Below, one piece after another: positions 14,003 to 21,851 of a stretch of 27,869 nucleotides of DNA. Both the position numbers and the translations under genes were made by a program. The stretch lies in assembly GCA_021812735.1 (NCBI GenBank), contig JAKAMV010000028.1, forward strand, positions 1 through 27,869, written 5' to 3'. The DNA comes from Chloroflexota bacterium (GTDB lineage Bacteria > Chloroflexota > Limnocylindria > Limnocylindrales > CSP1-4). Under the pieces are notes generated by a model. The model was not told where the DNA came from. It made no database searches and was given only the letters and a program-made list of their open reading frames with translations. How positions within the stretch are numbered: the first letter of the stretch is position 1; every line of letters starts with the position of its first letter.

Positions 14003-15502
14003 ATGGGCGTCGTCCTCGGAATCGACGTCTCGACCACCGCGACCAAGGCCGTCCTCGTGGACGGGGCGGGCCGCGTCGTCGGCATCGCCTCGTCTGGGTA
14101 CGGCTTCGAGGCCCCGCGGCCGCTGTGGTCGGAGCAGGACCCCGCCTTGTGGTGGGCGGCGGCGCAGGAGGCCATCCCCCGGGCGCTCGCCGTTGCGGGG
14201 CTCGCGGGCGACGACGTCGAGGCCGTGGGTCTCACCGGTCAGATGCACGGCCTCGTGCTGCTCGATGCGGCAGACGAGGTCATCCGGGCCGCCATCCTGT
14301 GGAACGACCAGCGGACCGGGGCCGAGTGCGACGCGATCCGTGCCGCGCTCGGGCCGGCGCACCTCGTCGAGCTCACGGGCAACGACGCCCTGACCGGCTT
14401 CACCGCGCCGAAGCTCGCCTGGGTGAGGGCGCACGAGCCGGCGAACTGGGCACGAGCGGCCCACGTGCTGCTCCCGAAGGACTACGTCCGGCTCAAGCTC
14501 ACGGGCGTCCACGCGATGGACAGGGCCGACGGCTCCGGCACCATCCTGTTCGACCTAGCGGCCCGCTCCTGGTCGCCGGAGGTCCTCGCGGCACTCGCGA
14601 TCGACCCGGCGTGGATGCCGCCGACCTTCGAGGGCCCAGAGCTCACCGGGGCCGTCACGCCGGCTGCGGCTGCCGCCACGGGCCTGCAGGAGGGCACGCC
14701 GGTGGTGGCCGGCGGCGGCGATCAGGCCGCGAACGCGGTCGGTGTCGGCGCGATCGCGTCTGGACGCGTGGCGATGTCCGTGGGGACCTCGGGGGTGACG
14801 TTCGCCGCCACGGACCGGCCGCTCTTCGAGCCGGCGGGGCGCGTCCATGCGTTCTGCCACGCCGTGCCCGGGCGGTGGCACCTGATGAGCGTGATGCTCT
14901 CCGCGGCCGGCAGCCTGCGCTGGTTCCGGGACGCCCTCGCGCCGGGCGTCGCGTATGCGGACCTCGCGGCGGGCGCGGGCGAGGTTCCCGCGGGCAGCGA
15001 CGGCCTGCTGTTCCTGCCGTACCTGTCCGGAGAGCGATCGCCGCACCCTGACCCGCTCGCGCGTGGCGCGTTCGTCGGGCTGACGCTCGCCCACGACCGG
15101 CGGTACCTCACGCGGGCGGTCATGGAGGGCGTCGCCTTCGGCCTGCGCGACGGGCTCGACCTCATGGTCGCCGCGGGGATGCCTCGGCCCTCGCAGGTCC
15201 TCGGCTCGGGTGGCGGCACGGCGAGCCCGGTGTGGCGGCAGATCCTCGCAGACGTCCTGGGCGCGTCGATCGCCACGCCGGCCACGACCGAGGGCGCGGC
15301 GTACGGCGCCGCCGTGCTGGCCGCGGTCGGCGTGGGTTGGTTCGGCACCGTGGAGGCGGCAACGGACGCCCTGGTGCGCGCCACCCCGGCGGCAGAGCCC
15401 GGCCCGGACGCCTCGGCCTACGTCGACGCCCACGCCCGCTACCGCGACCTCTATCCGGCGCTCGCGCCCGAGTTCCACAGGATGGGCCCGCCTGGCCGCT
15501 GA
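14003..15502 (+). CDS. xylB: FGGY-family carbohydrate kinase, xylulokinase-like (copy 1)
   Basis: A 499-residue kinase of full xylulokinase length. The N-terminal phosphate loop is GIDVSTTATK (6-15). The substrate strand LTGQMHG (77-83) and WNDQRTG (100-106) are the standard xylulokinase signatures, and the catalytic base is D240 in VVAGGGDQAANAVG. The C-terminal ATPase half has FLPYLSGERSPHPDP, VMEGVAFGLRD and the ADP-binding GSGGGTASPVWRQI. The reaction is ATP-dependent phosphorylation of a ketose, classically D-xylulose to D-xylulose 5-phosphate. No xylose isomerase gene is adjacent, so the ketose probably comes from a dehydrogenase in this locus. ATG 14003 lacks a clear Shine-Dalgarno. 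The gene converges on the epimerase. A second, divergent FGGY kinase lies at 18876, so the substrate of this one is not certain. Confidence 0.88.
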   Translation: MGVVLGIDVSTTATKAVLVDGAGRVVGIASSGYGFEAPRPLWSEQDPALWWAAAQEAIPRALAVAGLAGDDVEAVGLTGQMHGLVLLDAADEVIRAAILWNDQRTGAECDAIRAALGPAHLVELTGNDALTGFTAPKLAWVRAHEPANWARAAHVLLPKDYVRLKLTGVHAMDRADGSGTILFDLAARSWSPEVLAALAIDPAWMPPTFEGPELTGAVTPAAAAATGLQEGTPVVAGGGDQAANAVGVGAIASGRVAMSVGTSGVTFAATDRPLFEPAGRVHAFCHAVPGRWHLMSVMLSAAGSLRWFRDALAPGVAYADLAAGAGEVPAGSDGLLFLPYLSGERSPHPDPLARGAFVGLTLAHDRRYLTRAVMEGVAFGLRDGLDLMVAAGMPRPSQVLGSGGGTASPVWRQILADVLGASIATPATTEGAAYGAAVLAAVGVGWFGTVEAATDALVRATPAAEPGPDASAYVDAHARYRDLYPALAPEFHRMGPPGR

Positions 15503-15559
15503 CCAGCGGGGCCCCGACGACGCCTGCGCGGACGTTCGCGCCGCGGACCGCGTCGATGA

Positions 15560-16756
15560 TCAGTCGGGCGTGAACGGGGCGCCGGTCTGGCGATGCAGCC
15601 GCGGCGAGGTCGGGCCCTGGATCGCCGCGACCAGTGCACGGGCTGATGCGACATCTGCTGTTCCGGCGAGCAGCTCTATCGACACCCGGAAGGCGGTCCG
15701 GCCGCCGGGTGCCAGGCGCTGGACCCGGCCCCGGGTCCGCTCGAACGTCCGCAGGTTCGGGTAGTTTGTGCTCGGCTCGAGCCCCACGACATAGCCGTCT
15801 CGCGGGTCGCCGAGGAGCTTCCACACGACGAGGTGCGGCAGTGTGGAGCGGTCGAAACGGACGAGCGCGCCGGCCTGCCGATCGGGAGACTCGAGGAGCG
15901 CAGCCGCCCACCCGTCTGCGTCGGCGCGCGGGAGGCAGAGGAACACGTCCTCCGGGCGCCCGGGCTGCGGGGCCGCGCAGGTGGCGAGCCCGTCCATCGC
16001 TGCGGCCACGTGCGGCGTGTACGGGGCGATCTCGTCGGCAGCGACGCTGATCCTCGATCCGGGCCCAACCAGCGGAGCACCGAAGTTGAGGTGGTAGAGC
16101 AGCTGCAGCTCCGCGACCTGGCCGCTCAGGTTCTCCACCTCGTCGGTGACGGACAGGCGACCCGTCCCCGCCTCGTACTCGTAGACCGTGCGAAGGAGGA
16201 GGCGCGGACCGAAGAACGCGGCCTCGAGCACGTCGCCGATGACCCGGATCCTGGCAGGCGGGCCCGGCTCGACCTCGACGACCGCCCAGTGCGCTGGCAG
16301 GTTCGCGATCCGGCCGTGCTGCGTCAGGACCTCAGTCCGCGCGACGCCCTGGTCGTCGGTCCACGCATCAACGCCCGGCACGCCGTTGGAGCTCAGCCCG
16401 CACCGCACGACCCACTCGTCGAAGCCGCCGAGCCAGCCCCGTCCGCCGGCGAGCGCCAGCTCGACGTGCTTGGGGTGGACCGGCCCGGCGACCGGCGAGC
16501 CCCACGTCAGCGGCATCCCGCGGAACGCGCCCTTCCAGACGCCCATGCCGCGCGTCGGGATGATGCTGAAGGACAGATCGTCGGAGGCGACCTCGATGAG
16601 TTGGACTCCGTCGGCGACCCCGCCGGCCAGGCGTCGGGAGGTGACTTCGAGGCCGGCCGCGGACGCCAGCTGGGGAGCCTCTCGCGTGAGCGAGAAGTCG
16701 GCGTCCACGATTCCCGTCTGCGCGTCGAGCAGCGTCCACTGCCGCAGTTCGGTCAC
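15560..16756 (-). CDS. DUF4432 / aldose 1-epimerase-like protein
   Basis: A 398-residue beta-sandwich protein of the galactose-mutarotase-like group. Landmarks are SFSIIPTRGMGVWKGAFRG (about 63-80), WGSPVAGPVHP, LGGFDEWVVRCGLSSNG (about 109-125), LYHLNFGAP with His222, and VGLEPSTNYPN with Glu327. His and Glu are the acid/base residues in mutarotases, and these are the likely equivalents. Such enzymes interconvert sugar anomers; DUF4432 members are poorly characterised but cluster with sugar catabolism genes, as here. The start is GTG 16756, preceded by ggaggttgcg on the minus strand. It is divergent from the first dehydrogenase, and the shared intergenic region carries a copy of the LacI-type palindrome. 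Confidence 0.82.
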   Translation of the reverse strand: MTELRQWTLLDAQTGIVDADFSLTREAPQLASAAGLEVTSRRLAGGVADGVQLIEVASDDLSFSIIPTRGMGVWKGAFRGMPLTWGSPVAGPVHPKHVELALAGGRGWLGGFDEWVVRCGLSSNGVPGVDAWTDDQGVARTEVLTQHGRIANLPAHWAVVEVEPGPPARIRVIGDVLEAAFFGPRLLLRTVYEYEAGTGRLSVTDEVENLSGQVAELQLLYHLNFGAPLVGPGSRISVAADEIAPYTPHVAAAMDGLATCAAPQPGRPEDVFLCLPRADADGWAAALLESPDRQAGALVRFDRSTLPHLVVWKLLGDPRDGYVVGLEPSTNYPNLRTFERTRGRVQRLAPGGRTAFRVSIELLAGTADVASARALVAAIQGPTSPRLHRQTGAPFTPD

Positions 16757-16848
16757 CGCAACCTCCGTCGTCCGAACGGTGGGCGCCCCTCACGGGGGCG
16801 CGGGACACCATCCCGACGATCGAGGATACGCTTCGCGCGGGCTCAATT

Positions 16849-16860
16849 GACAGCGCTGCC
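16849..16860. promoter_or_regulatory. LacI-type operator, one mismatch, in divergent epimerase/dehydrogenase region
   Basis: GACAGCGCTGCC differs by one base from the perfect palindrome GACAGCGCTGTC found at 20523 and 24338. It lies between two divergent sugar genes. On the minus strand it sits about 20 bases upstream of a possible -10 (TATCCT, complement of 16823-16828), where it would overlap the -35 of the epimerase promoter. Confidence 0.6.
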
Positions 16861-16881
16861 GATTCGCGTGGCCCGGCGTCG

Positions 16882-16895
16882 GCAGACCGGTCTGC
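16882..16895. promoter_or_regulatory. 14-bp perfect palindrome upstream of the first dehydrogenase
   Basis: GCAGACCGGTCTGC is a perfect palindrome 69 bases before the dehydrogenase ATG. Its half-site differs from the GACAGC repeat, so a second regulator, or none, may bind. Not found elsewhere in the window. Confidence 0.4.
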
Positions 16896-16963
16896 GACCG
16901 ATGCGGCCGAGCCCCGGACCGATGGATGGCCGAGCAGTCGTGGGCAGTGATGACGGAGGCGCG

Positions 16964-18010
16964 ATGATGGGCACGACACGGCGCGTGGTCGTGAGGGTGG
17001 ACGGCGAGGTTGCGCTCGAGTCGGCGCCCGACCCGGAGCCCGCGGAGGGAGAGGCGCGCGTCCGCCTGGTCGCTTGCGGGATCTGCGGCTCCGACGTCCA
17101 CGCCGCCCACGGACGCCACCCCTGGGTGCCACGGCCGTACCACCCCGGGCACGAGCTCGTCGGCGTGGTGGAGCGGGCCGGATCCGGGGCGGGGATCCGC
17201 CCGGGAGCGCGCGTGGCGGTGGAGCCGATCCTCGCGTGCGGGACCTGCAAGCGCTGCCGGAGCGGCGAGTACAACCTGTGCCGCACCATGGCGTTCTTCG
17301 GTTGCACCACGCCGCTCGGTGGCATGGCCGACCGCTTCGTGATCCCCGCCGATCGGCTGATCCCACTGCCCGACTCGATCAGCGACATCGACGCGCTGCT
17401 CGTCGAGCCCCTGTCGACGCCGGTGCACGCGGTTCGTCTTGCGGGTGGCGACCTGTCCGGGCGCACGGTGGCGATCCTGGGCGCCGGGACGATCGGGCTG
17501 CTGGTCCTGACGGTGGCGCGGCAGGCGAACGCGAGCCGGATCGTCGTGTGCGAGCCGATCGCGGCGAAGCGGGAGCGCGCGCTTCGGCTGGGCGCGGACG
17601 CCGTCTTCGACCCGCGCGACGCAGGTGTGGTGGATCTCGTTCGGGCCGAGCTCGGCGAGAGCGCGGACGTCGTGTTCGACTGCGTCGCGGTCCAGTCGAC
17701 CATGGACCAGGCCGTCGGGATGGCGATCAAGGGCGGGACGGTGGTGGTGGTCGGCGTTCCCAGCGCGCCCGTGTCGCTGCCGCTGCCCGAGGTCCAGGAC
17801 CTGCAGCTGCGGATCCAGGGGAGCGCCACCTACGTCCGTGACGACATCCTCGCCGCGATCGCCATGATCGAGCGTGGCCTCGTCCGCGCCGCGGACCTCG
17901 TGACGGCGGTGTACCCGCTCGAAGATGCGGCGGCGGGTTTCGCTGCCGCGGCGAGCGGCGAGCACGTGAAGGTCGTGCTTGCGGCCGACCCCGGGCTCGT
18001 CACAGCCTGA
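16964..18010 (+). CDS. Zinc-dependent NAD sugar-alcohol dehydrogenase (MDR family), copy 1
   Basis: A 348-residue medium-chain dehydrogenase of the sorbitol/threonine dehydrogenase group. Catalytic zinc ligands are C41 (CGICGSDVH) and H63/E64 (YHPGHELVG). Four structural-zinc cysteines are at 92, 95, 98 and 106 (ACGTCKRCRSGEYNLC). The Rossmann motif GAGTIG is at 173-178, and E197 at the end of strand 2 (VVCEPIAAK) predicts NAD. It should oxidise a polyol to a ketose or the reverse. The frame is open far upstream, but GGAGG at 16955-16959 fixes the start at ATG 16964 or 16967. The stop abuts the convergent HAD gene. Exact substrate unknown. Confidence 0.87.
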   Translation: MMGTTRRVVVRVDGEVALESAPDPEPAEGEARVRLVACGICGSDVHAAHGRHPWVPRPYHPGHELVGVVERAGSGAGIRPGARVAVEPILACGTCKRCRSGEYNLCRTMAFFGCTTPLGGMADRFVIPADRLIPLPDSISDIDALLVEPLSTPVHAVRLAGGDLSGRTVAILGAGTIGLLVLTVARQANASRIVVCEPIAAKRERALRLGADAVFDPRDAGVVDLVRAELGESADVVFDCVAVQSTMDQAVGMAIKGGTVVVVGVPSAPVSLPLPEVQDLQLRIQGSATYVRDDILAAIAMIERGLVRAADLVTAVYPLEDAAAGFAAAASGEHVKVVLAADPGLVTA

Positions 18011-18017
18011 TCAGGCT
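18004..18017. repeat. Palindrome across two convergent stop codons
   Basis: AGCCTGATCAGGCT is a perfect 14-base palindrome. Its centre holds the TGA of the dehydrogenase (18008-18010) and the TGA of the convergent HAD gene (18011-18013 on the complement). It is too short and lacks T-runs to be called a terminator with confidence. Confidence 0.4.
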
Positions 18018-18676
18018 TCGACGATCACATCGCGCAGCGTATCGATCAGGGCGTGCGCGCCGGCGCCGGAGAGGTCGACGTCTTCCTGCGGCACACCCAC
18101 CACGGTCATGCCGGCGTCGAGCGCCGACCGGATGCCGACCGAGCTGTCCTCGAACGCGACCGCATCGCTCGGGTGCACGCCCAGGTGGCGGCACGCCTCC
18201 GCGTAGACGGCCGGATCCGGCTTCGGCCTGCCCAGGTCTGCCCCCGACACGACAGCTCCGAAGCCCGCGAGGCCCGATGCCGCCAGCGCACGCTTCGCAA
18301 CGTCGCCGACCGTGTTGGTCGCCACGGCCATCGGGACCCTTCCCCTGAGGGCCGCCACGAGCTCGCCCGCACCGGCGACAAGCGGCGGCCCGGCGAGGTA
18401 CCGGGCCAGCATCTCGGCGCCGATCTCCGCCTCCACGTCGGCCGCGGTCACGCCCAGGCGCCCCGCCAGATACCGCGCGGTGCCAGACAGCGGCTGCCCC
18501 AGCGTGCCGGCTCGATCCTCCGCGCCGTACGTGCCCCCGTGGCGCCGGGCCACCTCGGAGAAGACGACGATCCACAACGGCTCGCTGTCGAGCAGGATGC
18601 CGTCCATGTCGAAGACCACTGCCCGGTGGCGTCCGGGCAGCACGACGCGGTTCCCAGAGGTTGCGGCGCGGGTCAT
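18011..18676 (-). CDS. HAD family sugar-phosphate phosphatase / beta-phosphoglucomutase-like
   Basis: A 221-residue HAD hydrolase of subfamily IA. Motif I is VFDMDGILLDSEPLW with nucleophile D23 and acid/base D25. Motif II is MAVATNT, motif III the Lys in LGRPKPDPAVY, and motif IV VAFEDSSVGI. The alpha-helical cap between motifs I and II fits the phosphatase/phosphomutase group (2-deoxyglucose-6-phosphatase, YniC, beta-PGM). It may dephosphorylate a dead-end or overflow sugar phosphate in this locus (inference). The start ATG 18676 is chosen because the frame upstream is not protein-like. It is divergent from the second FGGY kinase and convergent with the dehydrogenase, with no bases between the stops. 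Confidence 0.87.
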   Translation of the reverse strand: MTRAATSGNRVVLPGRHRAVVFDMDGILLDSEPLWIVVFSEVARRHGGTYGAEDRAGTLGQPLSGTARYLAGRLGVTAADVEAEIGAEMLARYLAGPPLVAGAGELVAALRGRVPMAVATNTVGDVAKRALAASGLAGFGAVVSGADLGRPKPDPAVYAEACRHLGVHPSDAVAFEDSSVGIRSALDAGMTVVGVPQEDVDLSGAGAHALIDTLRDVIVEA

Positions 18677-18803
18677 TCGGTCTCCGGGGGGCGGAAGGTT
18701 GGGCAGGCGGAAGTGTAGGCGTGCCACGGAATCCGCCCTCGAGCACCCGTCCGGCCGATCGGCGGTCAGCCCGCCGGGCTTCGGCGACCCGAGGGTGGAG
18801 ACG

Positions 18804-18809
18804 TACAAT
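18804..18809 (+). promoter_or_regulatory. Possible -10 box for the second FGGY kinase
   Basis: TACAAT (5 of 6 match) lies in the divergent region between the HAD gene and the kinase. The hexamer 17 bases upstream (18781-18786, tcggcg) is a poor -35. Transcription would begin near 18816, giving a leader of 30-60 bases depending on which ATG is used. Confidence 0.35.
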
Positions 18810-18875
18810 CCGCCACGCCCGCACCGATTCTCGACGTGGGATCTGACCATGCGGGGGCTGCGGGGATGGAGCGCG

Positions 18876-20453
18876 ATGGTCGGCCAGCCGCTGCTGATGG
18901 GGATCGACCTCGGCACGAGCTCGGTCAAGGTCCTGCTGGTGACCGTTGACGGCCACGTCGCCGGCCAGGGTGCCGCGGAGTACGGCATCGACCGGCCTGC
19001 GCCCGATCGCGCGGAGCAGCACCCCGATGCGTGGTGGCGCGGCGTCGCGGAGGCCACCGGCGTCGCGCTCGGCGCCGCCGCCAGCCAGACGCCGGACGGG
19101 ACGAAGCCAGCGGATCGCGTGGTGGCCATCGGGATGTCAGGGCAGATGCATGGCCTCGTGCTGATGTCCGCCGCTCACGAACCCTTGGCGCCTGCCGTGA
19201 TCTGGCCCGATCAGCGGAGCGGCGATGTCGTCGCGGAGCTCACCGAGCGCCTCGGTGCCTCCGAGATCATCCGGCTCACCGGCGGACGCCTCGCCAGCGG
19301 GTTCATGGCAGCCACCCTCGCCTGGCTCCGGCGCCACGACCCGGCCCTGCTCGATCGCGCCGCCGTCTGCCTGTCGCCCAAAGACGCGGTCCGGCTGCGC
19401 CTGACCGGCGAGCTCGCCACCGAGCCCAGCGACGGCTCCGGCACCGGGATGCTCAACCCGGCGACGCGACGGTGGGCGCCCGAAGTCCTCGCCGCCGTCG
19501 GCATCGGCGAAGGCCAGCTGCCGCCGCTCCTCGAGGCATCCTCGGTCGCGGGGACGCTCCGCCCCGCCGCGGCCGCAGACCTCGGGCTGCCGCCGGGCAT
19601 CCCCGTGGTGGTGGGCGGCGGCGACACGCCGATCGGGATGCTCGGGGCCGGCCTGACGAGCCGCGGGACGTTCATGCTCTCGCTGAGCACCGGCGGCCAG
19701 CTGGCCGTGCCCGCCGCCGAGCCGAACACGGACCCGGAAGGGACGACGCTGACCTACTGCTCGGTCCTGCCGCCGAGCCCGACGACCGCGGGCTGGTACC
19801 GAATGGCGGCGATCCTGTCGGCCGGACTGGCGCTCCGGTGGCTGCGGGACGAGGTGTTCGAGTTCACGGGGCCCGACGCCTACTCGCGGATGCTCGCCCT
19901 GGCGGCCGGCGTGCCGCCTGGGAGTCGGGGCCTCATCTTCCTGCCGTACCTGGCCGGGGAGAGGAGCCCCCATCTGGACCCCCAGGCCAGAGGCGTCCTG
20001 CTCGGGCTCACCGCGGCCCACGGGCGGGCCGAGCTGGTGCGCGCGGTGGTCGAGGGCATCACGCTGGGATGCTTCGATGCATCGCGCGGCCTCGCCGCCG
20101 CTGGCCAGCTCGGCTCGATGATCACGCTTGCCGGCGGGGGCGGGAAGAGCCCCGAGTGGCAGCACATCGTGGCGGACGTGTTCGGGCTGCCGGTCCGGCA
20201 TCTCGAGAGCGGCGAGCAGGCCGCCCTCGGCGCCTGTCTGCTCGCCGGCGGCGGGATCGGGCTCATCGAAACCGTGGCGGCCGCCGCGGCCTGGGCGCGC
20301 CTCGGCCCGGTGGTCGAGCCGGACGCCCGTCGGCACGAGGTCTACGGCGCGGTGTACGACGTCTTCCGGGACGGGTACCCGAGCGTCCAGCCGATGTTCT
20401 CGAGGTTGACGGCCCTCGCCGACCTCGAGCGTGGTGCCCATCCCCCGGGCTGA
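18876..20453 (+). CDS. FGGY-family carbohydrate kinase, xylulokinase-like (copy 2)
   Basis: A 525-residue FGGY kinase. It shows GIDLGTSSVK (9-18), MSGQMHG (87-93), WPDQRSG (110-116), catalytic Asp250 in VVVGGGDTPIGMLGAG, FLPYLAGERSPHLDP and the ADP motif AGGGGKSPEWQHI. It clearly shares ancestry with the kinase at 14003. However, the residues after the catalytic Asp (TPIGML versus QAANAV) and in the WPDQR versus WNDQR strand differ, so it may accept a different ketose. I chose ATG 18876 because GGAG lies four bases upstream; ATG 18849 and 18897 are in frame and possible. It is followed after 36 bases by the promoter and operator of the second dehydrogenase. Family firm, substrate unknown. Confidence 0.86.
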   Translation: MVGQPLLMGIDLGTSSVKVLLVTVDGHVAGQGAAEYGIDRPAPDRAEQHPDAWWRGVAEATGVALGAAASQTPDGTKPADRVVAIGMSGQMHGLVLMSAAHEPLAPAVIWPDQRSGDVVAELTERLGASEIIRLTGGRLASGFMAATLAWLRRHDPALLDRAAVCLSPKDAVRLRLTGELATEPSDGSGTGMLNPATRRWAPEVLAAVGIGEGQLPPLLEASSVAGTLRPAAAADLGLPPGIPVVVGGGDTPIGMLGAGLTSRGTFMLSLSTGGQLAVPAAEPNTDPEGTTLTYCSVLPPSPTTAGWYRMAAILSAGLALRWLRDEVFEFTGPDAYSRMLALAAGVPPGSRGLIFLPYLAGERSPHLDPQARGVLLGLTAAHGRAELVRAVVEGITLGCFDASRGLAAAGQLGSMITLAGGGGKSPEWQHIVADVFGLPVRHLESGEQAALGACLLAGGGIGLIETVAAAAAWARLGPVVEPDARRHEVYGAVYDVFRDGYPSVQPMFSRLTALADLERGAHPPG

Positions 20454-20489
20454 TTGGCGGGCCAGCGGGCAACGGTCTGCGAATTGGGG

Positions 20490-20534
20490 TTGACCGCGTC
20501 CCGAGACGCCTCTACTCTGGACGACAGCGCTGTC
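20490..20534 (+). promoter_or_regulatory. Promoter with LacI-type operator for the dehydrogenase-aldolase-kinase operon
   Basis: TTGACC at 20490-20495, a 17-base spacer, TACTCT at 20513-20518, four bases, then the perfect palindrome GACAGCGCTGTC at 20523-20534, followed at 20536 by another GACAGC half-site. A repressor here would cover the transcription start. The leader to the ATG at 20674 is about 150 bases. The geometry is identical to that at 24305-24356. Confidence 0.8.
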
Positions 20535-20673
20535 GGACAGCGGTGGCGAACCTCCCGCGCGGCGGCTGTCTGCGGCCCGAGAGGCGTCCACGAGACGAAT
20601 TCGGACAGTCGGCAACCGTTCGACCCGTTGAGACCGGACGTGACGGATCGCCATCGAATCTGGGAGCTGAGTC

Positions 20674-21696
20674 ATGAAGGCCGTTGTCTACGACGCACCC
20701 CGATCCTTCGCGGTCAAGGAGATCCCCACTCCCGAGGCTGGCCCCGGCGAGGTCCGGATCAAGGTCATCCAGGTCGGCGTCTGCGGCACGGACCTCCACA
20801 TCCACAACGGCGACTTCAACGCGGCCTTCCCGCTGATCCCCGGCCACGAGCTGGTCGGCACGGTGGAGTCCGTCGGCGACGGCGTGACGCGGGTCAAGGT
20901 GGGCGAGCAGGTCACCGTCAACCCCAACGTGAACTGCGGCCTGTGCGACTACTGCCTCGCGGGCAACCCCATCCGGTGCACGGCGCTCCAGGGCCTCGGC
21001 AGCAACTTCCCGGGATTCTTCGCGGACTACGTCGTCGTTCCCCAGCGCCTCGTGTTCTCCACCGAGGGCCTGCCCATCGACACCGCGGTGTTCGCCGAGC
21101 CGGCCGCCTGTGCGACCCACGGCCTCGAGCGCCTCAGGATCTGGCCCGGCTCGACCGCGCTGGTATTCGGCGCCGGCCCCACCGGTCTGCTGCTCGCGCA
21201 GCTCATCAAGTCCGGAGGCGCGTCGTCGGTCACCGTGGCCGCCCCCTCGCAGTTCAAGCTGGACCGGGCGAAGGCCTTCGGGATCGACCAGACCATCCAG
21301 ATCTCCCGCACCGATCCCGTCAACAACGCTAGGCTCGCGATGGAGGCGTCTGGCGGCCACGGCTACGACATCGTCGTGGAGGCGACGGGCGCAACGATCG
21401 TCGGCGACATCTGCGTGCCGCTGGTACGGAACGGGGGGACGATGCTGGTGTACGGCGTGACCCGCAACGACGAGACCCTCAGCTACCACCCGTTCGAGGT
21501 GTTCCGCCGCGAGATATCGATCATCGGCTCGTTCGCCGAGATCACCTCGTTTGCGTCCGCGATCGCTGCTCTCCGGACGCGCCGCATCAGGACCGACGGG
21601 ATCATCACCCACCGGTTCGGCCTGGACGACTACGGCACTGCGCTGGAGACCCTGCGGTCGGACAAGACCGCCCACAAGGTCCTCATCGTCCCCTGA
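20674..21696 (+). CDS. Zinc-dependent polyol dehydrogenase (MDR family), copy 2
   Basis: A 340-residue dehydrogenase of the sorbitol/arabitol dehydrogenase type. Catalytic zinc ligands are C37 (VGVCGTDLH) and H58/E59 (IPGHELVG). Structural-zinc cysteines are at 88, 91, 94 and 102 (NCGLCDYCLAGNPIRC). The cofactor loop is GAGPTG (166-171), but strand 2 ends in VTVAAPSQFKLDRAK without the Asp/Glu that selects NAD, so NADP use is possible. It probably oxidises a sugar alcohol to a ketose. The start ATG 20674 follows GGGAG with seven bases spacing. It is the first gene after the operator at 20523, followed by the aldolase and kinases. It differs enough from the dehydrogenase at 16964 to act on another substrate or direction. 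Confidence 0.88.
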   Translation: MKAVVYDAPRSFAVKEIPTPEAGPGEVRIKVIQVGVCGTDLHIHNGDFNAAFPLIPGHELVGTVESVGDGVTRVKVGEQVTVNPNVNCGLCDYCLAGNPIRCTALQGLGSNFPGFFADYVVVPQRLVFSTEGLPIDTAVFAEPAACATHGLERLRIWPGSTALVFGAGPTGLLLAQLIKSGGASSVTVAAPSQFKLDRAKAFGIDQTIQISRTDPVNNARLAMEASGGHGYDIVVEATGATIVGDICVPLVRNGGTMLVYGVTRNDETLSYHPFEVFRREISIIGSFAEITSFASAIAALRTRRIRTDGIITHRFGLDDYGTALETLRSDKTAHKVLIVP

Positions 21697-21749
21697 TCCG
21701 AGCCCAGCTGGTACAGGGGCACCCCTCGCCCGACCTCCCCGATGAGCAT

Positions 21750-21784
21750 GGTGGAGCCGCCGACCTCCTCCCGGCGGCTCCACC
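21750..21784 (+). terminator. Strong hairpin between dehydrogenase and aldolase genes
   Basis: GGTGGAGCCGCC (21750-21761) and GGCGGCTCCACC (21773-21784) form a perfect 12-bp stem with an 11-base loop. No T-run follows, so this is either a non-canonical terminator or an RNA-stabilising/processing hairpin that tunes expression of the downstream genes. No promoter was recognised between it and the aldolase ATG. Confidence 0.55.
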
Positions 21785-21851
21785 CTGCCTCGCGGCCTGA
21801 TGGTCGAGGATCGCAGCGGCGGACCACCGGGCACAGGAGACAGGAGACGGC

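Noticed and set aside
16847..16852. TTGACA as a -35 box for the first dehydrogenase
   Set aside because: The hexamer 17 bases downstream (ggcccg) is not a -10; the bases belong to the LacI-type palindrome.
15833..16963. N-terminal extension of the first dehydrogenase by over 370 residues
   Set aside because: The extension is antisense to the epimerase gene; GGAGG at 16955 marks the real start.
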